Below, in pieces: positions 1 to 7,861 of a stretch of 64,000 nt of DNA. This DNA comes from Lentzea tibetensis (GTDB lineage Bacteria; Actinomycetota; Actinomycetes; Mycobacteriales; Pseudonocardiaceae): contig NZ_VOBR01000004.1 of assembly GCF_007845675.1 (NCBI RefSeq), positions 1 through 64,000 on the forward strand, given 5' to 3'. Position 1 is the first letter of the stretch; each line of letters opens with the position of its first letter. A program made the position numbers and the translations under genes. A model generated the notes under the pieces. That model searched no databases. It was not told the origin of the DNA and saw only the letters and a list, made by a program, of their open reading frames with translations.

Positions 1-2
1 AG

Positions 3-125
3 GCCTTCACCAGCAACACCGAGCGCACTGCCGCCCTTGCTCCCTGGCTCGAGTACTACAACACTCGACGCCGCCACAGCGCGCTCGGAGGCTGCCCGCC
101 CATCAGCCGACTGTCACCAACCTGA
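3..125 (+). mobile_element. IS481-type transposase, C-terminal fragment (cut by window start)
   Basis: The frame opens at the window edge and reads the end of an IS481/IS3-like DDE transposase: W-L-E-Y-Y-N-T-R-R-R-H-S-A-L-G-G followed by P-P-I-S-R-L, the hallmark C-terminal block after the catalytic Glu. It stops at TGA 123-125. A shifted frame (113-142) would continue as V-T-N-L-M-T-R-Y-I then TAG, which resembles the usual end of such transposases, so an indel may have shortened this copy. The rest of the element lies outside the window, and the terminal inverted repeat cannot be verified. Confidence 0.8.
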
Positions 126-138
126 TGACCAGATACAT

Positions 139-279
139 CTAGTGCGGTAGCTGGGTCTTGGCCAGCCGCACGGCCAGTTCCTCGACTTCGCGACCGGGGG
201 CGTTCACCACCGGACGCCCCTTCGCGTCGCGGTTGGTGCCCCACGCGCTGACCTCGAGCACGAGGAGGAGCTTCTTCAC
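139..279 (-). CDS. Small 46-aa ORF coupled to the IclR gene, possibly truncated by the IS
   Basis: The GTG start overlaps the TGA stop of the IclR gene in a GTGA junction, so translation is probably coupled. The product begins M-K-K-L-L-L-V-L-E-V and has strong G/C third-position bias up to its last few codons, as expected of a real gene. Its stop TAG (139-141) lies at the apparent border with the IS481 element, so the present end may come from the insertion and the original protein may have been longer. The family is not recognised. Alternatively it is an intact small protein. Confidence 0.45.
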   Translation of the reverse strand: MKKLLLVLEVSAWGTNRDAKGRPVVNAPGREVEELAVRLAKTQLPH

Positions 280-908
280 TTGAGCGCCGCTGCCACTTCC
301 TCGGCGGCGCGCACCACGTGCGGACCGACGACGTCGCCGTCCAGCTTCTCCAGCGCCACCACGCCGACGGACGCCCGCAGTCCGGGCACGCCGCGCACGG
401 GGGCGGCGACGCCGTACGCACCGGGCTGCAGCTCACCGGTGGAGCTGACCCAGCTGTCGGTGTGCAGCGAGATCGCCTTGCCGGCGGCCCCGCGGTGCAC
501 GGGATGCCGCGACCCCACGCGATACCCGACGTGGAACGCGGTCCACGAAGGCTCGACCACGGCAACGGCCTGAGCCTCGGACCCGTCCGCCACGGTCAGG
601 TGCGCGGTGGCCCCGACCTTCTCGGCCAACGCGCGCAGAGCGGGGTTGGCGGCCATCCGCAGCTGCGGCAGGACGTTCGACGCCAGCCGCAGCACCCCGA
701 GTCCGAGCCGCACCTTGGAGCCCTCGCGCCGCACCAGTCCGCGGGACTGCAACGGCACCAGCAGCCGGTAGACCGCCGCCCGCGACGCACCGATCGCCGC
801 CGCGAGCTCGGAGATCGACGGTGCTTCGGACTCGGCCTCGGCGACGGCCTGGAGCAGGGCGAGGCCCCGTTCCAGCGTCAGCGAGCTCTCCTTGGTGGCT
901 CCGACCAT
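276..908 (-). CDS. IclR-family transcriptional regulator
   Basis: A 210-residue protein with an N-terminal winged helix-turn-helix (about residues 10-60, including E-L-A-A-A-I-G-A-S-R-A-A-V-Y-R) and the C-terminal IclR effector-binding domain. It is shorter than the usual 250 residues. The ATG is chosen because it overlaps the fahA stop (TGATG), and longer upstream frames run inside fahA. As the third gene of the operon running away from hmgA it is the natural candidate to control homogentisate degradation, binding the palindrome in the divergent promoter. That pathway role is inferred; the family assignment is secure. Confidence 0.85.
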   Translation of the reverse strand: MVGATKESSLTLERGLALLQAVAEAESEAPSISELAAAIGASRAAVYRLLVPLQSRGLVRREGSKVRLGLGVLRLASNVLPQLRMAANPALRALAEKVGATAHLTVADGSEAQAVAVVEPSWTAFHVGYRVGSRHPVHRGAAGKAISLHTDSWVSSTGELQPGAYGVAAPVRGVPGLRASVGVVALEKLDGDVVGPHVVRAAEEVAAALK

Positions 909-2074
909 CACGCGCTCCGAACCGTCCCGACCACCTCGGCCAGTCCGACGACGGAACCTCCCTCGCCGGGCGCGGTCGCGGTGAGCGTCACCGTGTCGTC
1001 GTCCTCGAGGAACGACCGCGAGGAACCGTTCTTCAGCCAGAACGGGTCCTTGCCGCCCCACGACAGTTCGAGGAACGACCCGCGCTCGTCCTTCTCCGGA
1101 CCGGAGACCGTGCCGGATGCGAAGAGGTCTCCTGGCCGAACCGTAGCCCCGTTGACGGTCATGTGCGCGAGCTGTTGCACGAACGTCCACGACATCGTGC
1201 GGAACGGCGGGCGCGCGACCACGGTGTCGTTGAGGGTGACCTCGATGTTGATGTCGAGGCCCCACGGCTGGTCGCACTTCAGGTAGTCCTGCACCGGGTG
1301 GTCGAACGCGGGCGGCGCCACGCGCGCCACCGAGAACGCCTCCAGCGGCGTGATCCACGCGCTGATCGACGTCGCGAACGACTTCGCCAGGAACGGGCCG
1401 AGCGGCTGGTACTCCCACGCCTGGATGTCGCGCGCGGACCAGTCGTTCACCAGTGCCACGCCGAAGACGTGCTCGGCCGCGCGCGAGGTCGAGACGCGCG
1501 AGGCGACCGGGCCGCCGCACACGAAGCCGACCTCGGCCTCGATGTCGAGCCGCTCGGACGGTCCGTGGACGATGCCTTCGGGCGTGCGCCGCTGGCCGGA
1601 CGGCCGCACGACGTCCGTACCCGAGACGTACACCGTGCCGGCGCGGCCGTGGTAGCCGATCGGCAGGTGCGTCCAGTTCGGGGTGAGCGCGTCGCCGTCG
1701 GGCCGGAACATCCGGCCGACGTTCTCCGCGTGGTGGCGCGACGAGTAGAAGTCGACGTAGTCCGCGACCTGGAACGGCAGCACCGCGGTGTCGATCGGCA
1801 CCAGCGAGGCACCGCGCGGCGCGGACGCCGACGCGACGATCTCACGCAGCCGGGCGCGCAGCTCGCTCCACACCGGGCGGCCCGCGGCCAGCAGCGGGTT
1901 GAGCGAGTCACCGGAGACCAGGTCGCCGATGCGCGGGCCGAGTGCGAGCCCGCGCAGCGGCAGCGCCGAGTCGCCGACGCGGATCGCGACGCCTTCCGCG
2001 ACCACGCCGTACGGCAGGGTCTGCGGGCCGAACGGCTGGTCCTCGCTGAACGCGGCGTCGCCGATCCAGCTCAC
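908..2074 (-). CDS. fahA: Fumarylacetoacetase
   Basis: A 388-residue fumarylacetoacetate hydrolase, which splits fumarylacetoacetate into fumarate and acetoacetate as the last step of tyrosine/homogentisate breakdown in the cytosol. The metal-binding signature is visible: D in Y-V-D-F-Y-S-S (about residue 107), the pair in D-I-E-A-E-V-G-F (about 178) and D in N-D-W-S-A-R-D (about 211), together with the N-W-T-H-L-P-I-G-Y-H-G-R block. The GTG start overlaps the upstream gene's TGA (GTGA), and the stop overlaps the IclR start. Length is close to the family norm of about 400. Confidence 0.95.
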   Translation of the reverse strand: MSWIGDAAFSEDQPFGPQTLPYGVVAEGVAIRVGDSALPLRGLALGPRIGDLVSGDSLNPLLAAGRPVWSELRARLREIVASASAPRGASLVPIDTAVLPFQVADYVDFYSSRHHAENVGRMFRPDGDALTPNWTHLPIGYHGRAGTVYVSGTDVVRPSGQRRTPEGIVHGPSERLDIEAEVGFVCGGPVASRVSTSRAAEHVFGVALVNDWSARDIQAWEYQPLGPFLAKSFATSISAWITPLEAFSVARVAPPAFDHPVQDYLKCDQPWGLDINIEVTLNDTVVARPPFRTMSWTFVQQLAHMTVNGATVRPGDLFASGTVSGPEKDERGSFLELSWGGKDPFWLKNGSSRSFLEDDDTVTLTATAPGEGGSVVGLAEVVGTVRSA

Positions 2075-2943
2075 AGCAGCCCCAGCTCGGACAGGTCCTG
2101 CACCGGCTCGGACAGCGAGCACGAGCCGTACGACGCGAAGACGCCGCGCACCGCGTGCGCCGCCTGGTCGGACAGCGCTGAGGCCTCCTTGGTGAGGGCC
2201 TCGGCGTCCGTGCTGGCCAGCGCCTCGCGGACGTCCTTGCCCGCGAGCGAACGCGCGGTCGCGACGAGGAGGTTCAGGAATCCGTGGTGGGTGAAGCCCT
2301 GCTCGTCGGAGTGCCGCACCGCCCGGTGCAGACCGGCGGTCGCCTTGAACGCCACGCCGCCGCCGCTGACGACGGACAGGAAGTCCGCGACCTCGTCGAC
2401 GCTCGGGAAGTTCTCCTGGCTGAGTCCGCCGCAGCGGAGCTTGGGCCAGCTGCCGTGCTCGATCACGCGCTGCACGCCGTCCAGCCACTCGGCGCCACCG
2501 CGCCGCGGTTCGACGACGCGGATGACGTCCTCGGGCACGAACTCGGACACGCGCTCGAGCCACACCTCGTCCACATCGGACGGCGCGGGCATCTCGACCA
2601 TGCGCAGCGCCAGCAACTCACTGCGCGACTCGACGATCGAGACGGCCTTCGGCACACCGCCGAGGCCCGTGTCGATCACGAGGGAGAGCGCGAGCGGCTT
2701 CACCGGCTTCACCTTGATCAGCTCGGTGATGAGCTCGGCGAGCCGCGAGGCCGGACACAGGAAGAGCCCCATGACACCGGACCACTCACCGACTCGCCCG
2801 TCCAGGTGCTGACGCACCGCGTCGGGCATGGCCGCGTTCCCCGGAGGGAAGAGCGCGGCGTCGTCTACAAGCCTTGCCAGCAGGGGCGGAGTACCGCGCG
2901 GACCGGGCGCACGAAGTTCGACAGCGCTTGACACGGCTGACAC
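2071..2943 (-). CDS. Conserved protein of unknown function in the homogentisate operon
   Basis: About 290 residues, first gene of the operon divergent from hmgA and translationally coupled to fahA. No named domain is recognised. The pattern is enzyme-like: V-D-D-A-A-L-F-P-P-G-N-A near the N-terminus, alternating hydrophobic strands and helices that suggest an alpha/beta barrel, then K-L-R-C-G-G and V-A-F-K-A-T-A-G-L-H, resembling substrate or phosphate-binding loops. There is no signal peptide or membrane segment. Start choice is uncertain: in-frame GTG codons lie at 2943 and 2934, and a TTG at 2970. Its position suggests a role near maleylacetoacetate or fumarylacetoacetate, but this is inference only. 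Confidence 0.75.
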   Translation of the reverse strand: MSAVSSAVELRAPGPRGTPPLLARLVDDAALFPPGNAAMPDAVRQHLDGRVGEWSGVMGLFLCPASRLAELITELIKVKPVKPLALSLVIDTGLGGVPKAVSIVESRSELLALRMVEMPAPSDVDEVWLERVSEFVPEDVIRVVEPRRGGAEWLDGVQRVIEHGSWPKLRCGGLSQENFPSVDEVADFLSVVSGGGVAFKATAGLHRAVRHSDEQGFTHHGFLNLLVATARSLAGKDVREALASTDAEALTKEASALSDQAAHAVRGVFASYGSCSLSEPVQDLSELGLL

Positions 2944-2954
2944 GCTAGCCGTGT
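2931..2954. promoter_or_regulatory. Palindrome in the hmgA divergent promoter (candidate IclR operator)
   Basis: Perfect 8-bp inverted repeat ACACGGCT / AGCCGTGT with an 8-bp spacer, between the two divergent arms of the homogentisate locus. A TTGACA -35-like hexamer (2928-2933) overlaps its left arm in the hmgA direction, so a bound protein would sit between -35 and -10. The IclR protein at 276-908 is the obvious candidate. If the left-hand gene starts at 2943, the palindrome overlaps its start codon. Confidence 0.45.
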
Positions 2955-3003
2955 ACCGGCAACTGAACAAAGATGTCCGTTAATCGAACGCCCGGAGAGA
3001 GCG

Positions 3004-4167
3004 ATGGCTTACTACCGCCAGGTCGGGGAGATCCCCCGAAAGCGCCACACCCAGTTCCGCAAACCGGACGGTGGCCTCTACGCGGAAGAGCTGATGGGAG
3101 TCGAGGGTTTCTCGAACGATTCGGCACTGCTCTACCACCGGTACCTGCCCACCGCGATCGTCGCCGCCGAGGTCGTCAAGGACGAGCGCGGACCCGTCTC
3201 CCCCAACCTTCCCCTGAAGCCCCGCCACTTCAAGACAGGCGACCTGACCTGGGCCTCCGACGAGGTCGACGCCGTCACCGGGCGGCGCAAGCTGTTCGGC
3301 AACCCGGACGTGGCGATCAACTTCGTGCGCGCGTCCGCGCCGTCGCCGCTGTACCGCAACGCGTTCGGCGACGAGCTGCTCTACGTCCAGACGGGCGCGG
3401 GCGTGATCGAGACGATCTACGGCGCGCTGACCGTCGGCGACGGCGACTACGTGGTGATCCCGACGTCCTGCACCTACCGGGTCGTGCCGTCCCAGCCCAT
3501 GAACATCCTGGTGCTGGAGGCGACCGGGCACATCGGGCCGCCCAAGCGCTACCTGTCAGCCAAGGGGCAGTTCCTGGAGCACTCGCCGTTCTGCGAGCGC
3601 GACCTCCGCGGGCCGTCCGCGCCGCTGCTCGTCGAAGGCGAGGACGTCGACGTGCTCGTGCGGCACCGCGCGGGCATCACGAAGTTCACCTACGCCAACC
3701 ACCCGTTCGACGTCGTCGGCTGGGACGGCTGCCTCTACCCGTGGGCGTTCAACGTCCGCGACTTCGAGCCGATCACCGGCCGCGTGCACCAGCCGCCGCC
3801 CGTGCACCAGACGTTCGAGGGCCCGAACTTCGTCGTGTGCTCGTTCTGCCCGCGCAAGGTCGACTACCACCCGCTGGCCGTGCCGGTGCCGTACAACCAC
3901 GCGAACGTCGACTCCGACGAGCTGATGTTCTACGTCGGCGGCAACTACGAGGCGCGCAAGGGTTCGGGCATCGGCATCGGCTCGATGTCGCTGCACCCGT
4001 CCGGCTGCACGCACGGCCCGCAGCCCGGCGCGGTGGAGGCGTCGCTCGGCGTCGACTACTTCGACGAGACCGCGGTCATGGTCGACACCTTCCGCCCGCT
4101 GGAGCTCGGCGAGGCCGCCGAGGCCTGCGAAGACCCCGGCTACGCCTGGACGTGGGCCCGCCGCTGA
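3004..4167 (+). CDS. hmgA: Homogentisate 1,2-dioxygenase
   Basis: 387 residues. A cupin-type Fe(II) dioxygenase that opens homogentisate to maleylacetoacetate. The family start M-A-Y-Y-R-Q-V-G-E-I-P is complete. The iron ligands appear in P-Y-N-H-A-N-V-D-S-D-E (His299 and the nearby acidic residues) and S-L-H-P-S-G-C-T-H-G-P (His337). The ATG is preceded by GGAGAG at a suitable distance. It is shorter than the eukaryotic enzyme (about 445) but normal for the actinobacterial form. It is divergent from the fahA operon with a shared control region. No homologue of glutathione-dependent maleylacetoacetate isomerase is seen nearby. Confidence 0.95.
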   Translation: MAYYRQVGEIPRKRHTQFRKPDGGLYAEELMGVEGFSNDSALLYHRYLPTAIVAAEVVKDERGPVSPNLPLKPRHFKTGDLTWASDEVDAVTGRRKLFGNPDVAINFVRASAPSPLYRNAFGDELLYVQTGAGVIETIYGALTVGDGDYVVIPTSCTYRVVPSQPMNILVLEATGHIGPPKRYLSAKGQFLEHSPFCERDLRGPSAPLLVEGEDVDVLVRHRAGITKFTYANHPFDVVGWDGCLYPWAFNVRDFEPITGRVHQPPPVHQTFEGPNFVVCSFCPRKVDYHPLAVPVPYNHANVDSDELMFYVGGNYEARKGSGIGIGSMSLHPSGCTHGPQPGAVEASLGVDYFDETAVMVDTFRPLELGEAAEACEDPGYAWTWARR

Positions 4168-4200
4168 TTTTTTGTCGGTGCCGGGTAATAGCGTTCAGGT

Positions 4201-5373
4201 GTGAGACCACGGTTGGTTCCCGGACGCTGGCAGGGGCTCGGCTCGTCCCCGCCCGTGCGGTGGGGCCTGTACTCGGGCAGCGGCAAGGTGCCGTACCAGG
4301 TGTGCGTCGACCTGGCCGCGGGCACCGCGAAGTGCAGCTGCCCGTCCCGGCAGTACCCGTGCAAGCACGCGGTGGGGCTGCAGGAGCTGGAACCGCCGGA
4401 GGCGCTGCCGCCGCCGTGGGTGGAGGAGTGGACCACCCGCAGGCGGCGCGAGCCTCTCGACGACTCTCCTGAGGCGGTGGAACGCCGTGCGCGCGCACGG
4501 TCGGCGCGCGTGGAGGCGCGGTCGTCGGCCATGGCGGGCGGCGTGGCCGGCCTGTCGGACTGGCTCGTGGACGTCGCAGGGGCGGGCACGGCGTCGCTGC
4601 CGGGTCGCAACGCGGCGTGGTGGGGGAACATCACGGCCCGCATGATCGACGCGCAGACACCCGGCCTGGCCTCGGCCGTGGCAGACCTGCAGGAGGTCGT
4701 CGCGCGCGGCGGCCCGCACTGGACGGTCGAGGCCGCGGACCGGCTCGGTTCGCTGCACCTGATGACGCGCGTGCAGCCGCCGTGGCGGCTGGGCCTCACG
4801 GTGACCGAGGAGAGCGTGAAGTCCGCCGAGGGGTGGTCGGACCGCTGGATCCCGTTGATGCGCGCGGAGAGCGACGACGGGCGCGTGCGCACGATCCGGC
4901 AGTGGGCGTGGGGCAGGCAGCGCGGCGAGTGGGTCGTCGGCGTGCGGCACTCGGCGATCGGCGTGCCGGTGCCGCTGTTGCCGCACGGGATGGAGAGCGC
5001 AGCAGAGCTGCACCCGTACCCCGGCGCGGCGCCTTTTCGCGTCGCACTGGGCGAGCTGGTGGGCAGCAGGACACCCGAGCCGATCCCGGTCGCGCCGTCG
5101 TGGCGGGGCGGGCTCGCCGGGCTGGAACCGTTGATCGCGGGTGATCCGTTCGCGCGGCTGTTCCCGTTGACGTGCGCGTCGGTGCGGTTCGCCGGCGGGC
5201 ACCTGGTCGACGCCGAACGCCGCGGCGTGGCGGTGCGGGACGACGGCGCGCTCGACACGGCGCTGGCGATCACCGGTGGCGCCGCGTTCGACGCGTGGGG
5301 GCTGTGGGACGGTCGCGCTTTCCGCGTCGGTGCCGTGGCGTCGCCGGGCGGACCGCCGGAGGTGGTCGGATGA
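4201..5373 (+). CDS. SWIM zinc-finger protein, first gene of MoxR/VWA operon
   Basis: 390 residues beginning with GTG. The SWIM finger is complete near the N-terminus: Cys45-x-Cys47 ... Cys54-x-His56 in A-K-C-S-C-P-S-R-Q-Y-P-C-K-H, the CxCxnCxH arrangement used for zinc and nucleic-acid or protein binding. The remainder is a long alpha/beta region of unknown fold with a charged Arg-rich stretch around residues 80-105. Its stop overlaps the next start (ATGA), the first of four tight couplings in the operon. In E. coli the SWIM protein YehQ sits beside the YehL MoxR ATPase, which supports a shared system. Confidence 0.85.
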   Translation: MRPRLVPGRWQGLGSSPPVRWGLYSGSGKVPYQVCVDLAAGTAKCSCPSRQYPCKHAVGLQELEPPEALPPPWVEEWTTRRRREPLDDSPEAVERRARARSARVEARSSAMAGGVAGLSDWLVDVAGAGTASLPGRNAAWWGNITARMIDAQTPGLASAVADLQEVVARGGPHWTVEAADRLGSLHLMTRVQPPWRLGLTVTEESVKSAEGWSDRWIPLMRAESDDGRVRTIRQWAWGRQRGEWVVGVRHSAIGVPVPLLPHGMESAAELHPYPGAAPFRVALGELVGSRTPEPIPVAPSWRGGLAGLEPLIAGDPFARLFPLTCASVRFAGGHLVDAERRGVAVRDDGALDTALAITGGAAFDAWGLWDGRAFRVGAVASPGGPPEVVG

Positions 5374-6782
5374 GGCAGCGGTGGCACGAGACCGTGCAGG
5401 CGCTGCTCGTCGGCACGAACCGGGGCGGCGGCGATCCGGTGCGGCTGCTCGACGACTGCGCCGCGTTCGGCGTGGCCGCGTTCGGTGCGACCGTGCCGCC
5501 GGTCGTCGACGCGCTGCCGATCGCCGAGGCGCCTCCGACGCCGAACCTGCCGAACCAGGCGGCGGTCGCCGTGCTGGACGCGGTGCTCGGCCTGGACGAC
5601 GAGGTGCTGCTGACCGAGTGGTGCGCGCTGGCCAGGGCGCACCGGGTCGTCGCGGAGCACCGCAAGCTGCCGGTGCTGCTCGCGATCGGCACCGCCCGTC
5701 CCGGTCTGCGCGCGGCGATCACCGAGGTGCTCGGGCCACGCGGCCGCTGGCTCGCCGCGACCCGTGAGGGCTGGGCGTGGGCGCTGGGTTCGCCGCAGGC
5801 GGTCGAGGAGATCCCGCTCGACGACGTGCTCGATCTGCCGAGCGCGCAACGGGTTCGCGCGCTGCGCCGCAAGCGGGCGTTCGATCCGGCGGGCACCGGT
5901 GCGTTCATCACCGAGCAGTTCGACGTCCAGCGCCGCGCGTCCGACCGCCAGGTGCTGGTGAGCGCGCTGGAGATCGGGCTCGGGGTCGATGACGAGGAGC
6001 TGCTGGAGCTGGCGCTCGACGACCGGTCGAGCGCCGTGCACGACGAGGCGTTGCGGCTGCTGCGCAAGTTGCCGGGCAGTTCACTGGCGCAGCGCGCCGA
6101 GGACCGGCTGGGGCGCGGGCTCTGGCTCACCGACGACGGCTTCGACGTGCAGACCGACGAGCTGTGGACGCGTCAGCCGGACGCCGGCGAAGAGCGCGAC
6201 CTGATGCGGGACGGCTCGGAGAAGGGCGTCGCCGGCCGGATCAGGGGTGCGGCGGCGAGCGTTCCGCCGAGTCACTGGACCGCTCGGCTGGAGACGGACG
6301 AGGCCGGTGCGGCGCGGGTGCTGCGGCAGGGCACGTGGGCGTCGGCGCTGCTGCGCGGCGTCGCGGACCGGCTGGGCGCGGCGCACGACCCGCGGCCGTG
6401 GGCGGTAGCGGCGGCGCAGACGCTGACCGGCATGGAGCAGCTGGAGATGCTGGGCGCGCTGCCGGACGAGGTCGCCGAGCAGGCTGTGGTCGCGGTGTCG
6501 GCGAGCTGGAACTACGACCTGCTCGACCACGCGTGCGCGCAGCTGCCGTCGCCGTGGTCGGCGGAAACCACGCGGGCGCTGCTGCACCGGTACGCGGCCC
6601 TGCCCGATCCGCGCTGGCGCCGCGGCCGTCCGCCGTCGGTGCTGCTGGCGCGCGGTGACGCGGACGTGCTCGGCGCGCAGTGGGCCGTGCTGACCGAGCG
6701 TTGGCCGGAGAACACGCTGGAGCTGGAAGTGCTGCGCCTGCGGATGAAACTTCGCGAGTCGTTCAACCAGGAGGACATGTGA
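5370..6782 (+). CDS. DUF5691 family protein
   Basis: 470 residues, starting with an ATG inside the stop of the SWIM gene. It is mostly helical with an acidic central region and resembles the DUF5691 family that accompanies SWIM and MoxR genes in actinobacteria. A helical-repeat character (L-L-D, A-L-R-L-L-R-K-L motifs from about residue 190) suggests a scaffold or adaptor rather than an enzyme. No catalytic motif, signal peptide or membrane helix is seen. It overlaps the MoxR start (ATGTGA). Biochemical role unknown. Confidence 0.75.
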   Translation: MRQRWHETVQALLVGTNRGGGDPVRLLDDCAAFGVAAFGATVPPVVDALPIAEAPPTPNLPNQAAVAVLDAVLGLDDEVLLTEWCALARAHRVVAEHRKLPVLLAIGTARPGLRAAITEVLGPRGRWLAATREGWAWALGSPQAVEEIPLDDVLDLPSAQRVRALRRKRAFDPAGTGAFITEQFDVQRRASDRQVLVSALEIGLGVDDEELLELALDDRSSAVHDEALRLLRKLPGSSLAQRAEDRLGRGLWLTDDGFDVQTDELWTRQPDAGEERDLMRDGSEKGVAGRIRGAAASVPPSHWTARLETDEAGAARVLRQGTWASALLRGVADRLGAAHDPRPWAVAAAQTLTGMEQLEMLGALPDEVAEQAVVAVSASWNYDLLDHACAQLPSPWSAETTRALLHRYAALPDPRWRRGRPPSVLLARGDADVLGAQWAVLTERWPENTLELEVLRLRMKLRESFNQEDM

Positions 6783-7861
6783 CCGCCGTGCTCAGGCCGA
6801 CGGCCGAACAGGAGTACGCCGCCGAGCTCACCGCGCTCGCGGCCGCCGACGACAGGCAGCGCCCGTCGAACTGGCGGCTCTCGCCGCAGGCGGTCGTGAC
6901 GTACGTGCTCGGCGGGACGCTCCCGGACGGCACGGTGATCACGCCGAAGTACGTGGGCGAACGGCGGCTCGTCGAGATCGCGGTCGGCACCCTGGTGACC
7001 GACCGCGCATTGCTGCTCGTCGGCGTTCCAGGCACGGCGAAGTCGTGGCTGTCCGAGCACCTGGCGGCGGCGATCAGCGGCGACTCGACGCTCGTCGTGC
7101 AGGGCACGGCCGGGACGTCGGAGGACCAGGTGCGCTACGGCTGGAACTACGCGCGCCTGATCGCGGAGGGCCCGTCGGAGAACGCGCTGGTGCCGTCGCC
7201 GGTGCTGCGCGGCATGCGGACCGGCGCGGTGGTGCGCGTCGAGGAGCTGACCCGCATGCCGTCCGAGGTGCAGGACTCGTTCATCACCGTGCTGTCCGAG
7301 AAATCGCTGCCGGTACCGGAGCTGAACACGCAGGTGCAGGCGGTGGCGGGCTTCACGGTGATCGCGACGGCGAACGACCGCGACCGCGGCGTGAACCAGA
7401 TGTCGTCGGCGCTCGCGCGGCGCTTCAACACCGTGGTGCTGCCGCCGCCCGCGACCGAGGACGCCGAGGTGGACATCGTGGTGGCACGGGCGACCCAGCT
7501 CGGCAAGGCGTTGGAACTGCCAGCCGAGCCGCCGGCTCTGGACGAGGTGCGCCGGGTCGTGCGGATCTTCCGCGAGCTGCGCAACGGGTCCACCGTGGAC
7601 GGCCGGACGCAGCTGAAGTCGCCGAGCGGCAGCCTGTCGACGGCCGAGGCGATCTCGGTGATCGCGTCGGGCATGGCGATGGCCGGTCACTTCGGCGACG
7701 GCAGGCTCGGTGCGGACGAGCTCGCGTCCGGGCTGCTCGGTGCGGTGGTGAAGGACCGGGTGTCGGACGCGGCGGTGTGGCATGAGTACGTGGAGACGGT
7801 GCTGAAGGAGCGTGCCGAGTGGCGTGACCTCTACCGCGCCTGCCAGGACCTGGTTTCGTGA
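6779..7861 (+). CDS. MoxR-family AAA+ ATPase (YehL type)
   Basis: 360 residues from GTG 6779. Walker A is G-V-P-G-T-A-K-S at about residues 82-89. The Walker B region reads A-V-V-R-V-E-E-L-T-R-M, with V-E-E where the family usually has D-E. Sensor 1 is I-A-T-A-N-D, and the arginine-finger region S-A-L-A-R-R-F-N is present. MoxR ATPases act with VWA proteins as chaperones that mature or remodel protein complexes; the VWA partner is three genes downstream. Starts and stops overlap on both sides, so subunit ratios are probably set by coupling. It is cytosolic. Confidence 0.92.
   Translation: MTAVLRPTAEQEYAAELTALAAADDRQRPSNWRLSPQAVVTYVLGGTLPDGTVITPKYVGERRLVEIAVGTLVTDRALLLVGVPGTAKSWLSEHLAAAISGDSTLVVQGTAGTSEDQVRYGWNYARLIAEGPSENALVPSPVLRGMRTGAVVRVEELTRMPSEVQDSFITVLSEKSLPVPELNTQVQAVAGFTVIATANDRDRGVNQMSSALARRFNTVVLPPPATEDAEVDIVVARATQLGKALELPAEPPALDEVRRVVRIFRELRNGSTVDGRTQLKSPSGSLSTAEAISVIASGMAMAGHFGDGRLGADELASGLLGAVVKDRVSDAAVWHEYVETVLKERAEWRDLYRACQDLVS

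Noticed and set aside
821-2812. Long plus-strand frame opposite fahA and its upstream gene
   Set aside because: It is antisense to clear coding genes, Arg/Ala-rich and has no family pattern; typical high-GC shadow.
4140-6041. 633-codon minus-strand frame opposite the SWIM and DUF5691 genes
   Set aside because: Low-complexity Arg/Pro composition and lies opposite two well-supported genes.
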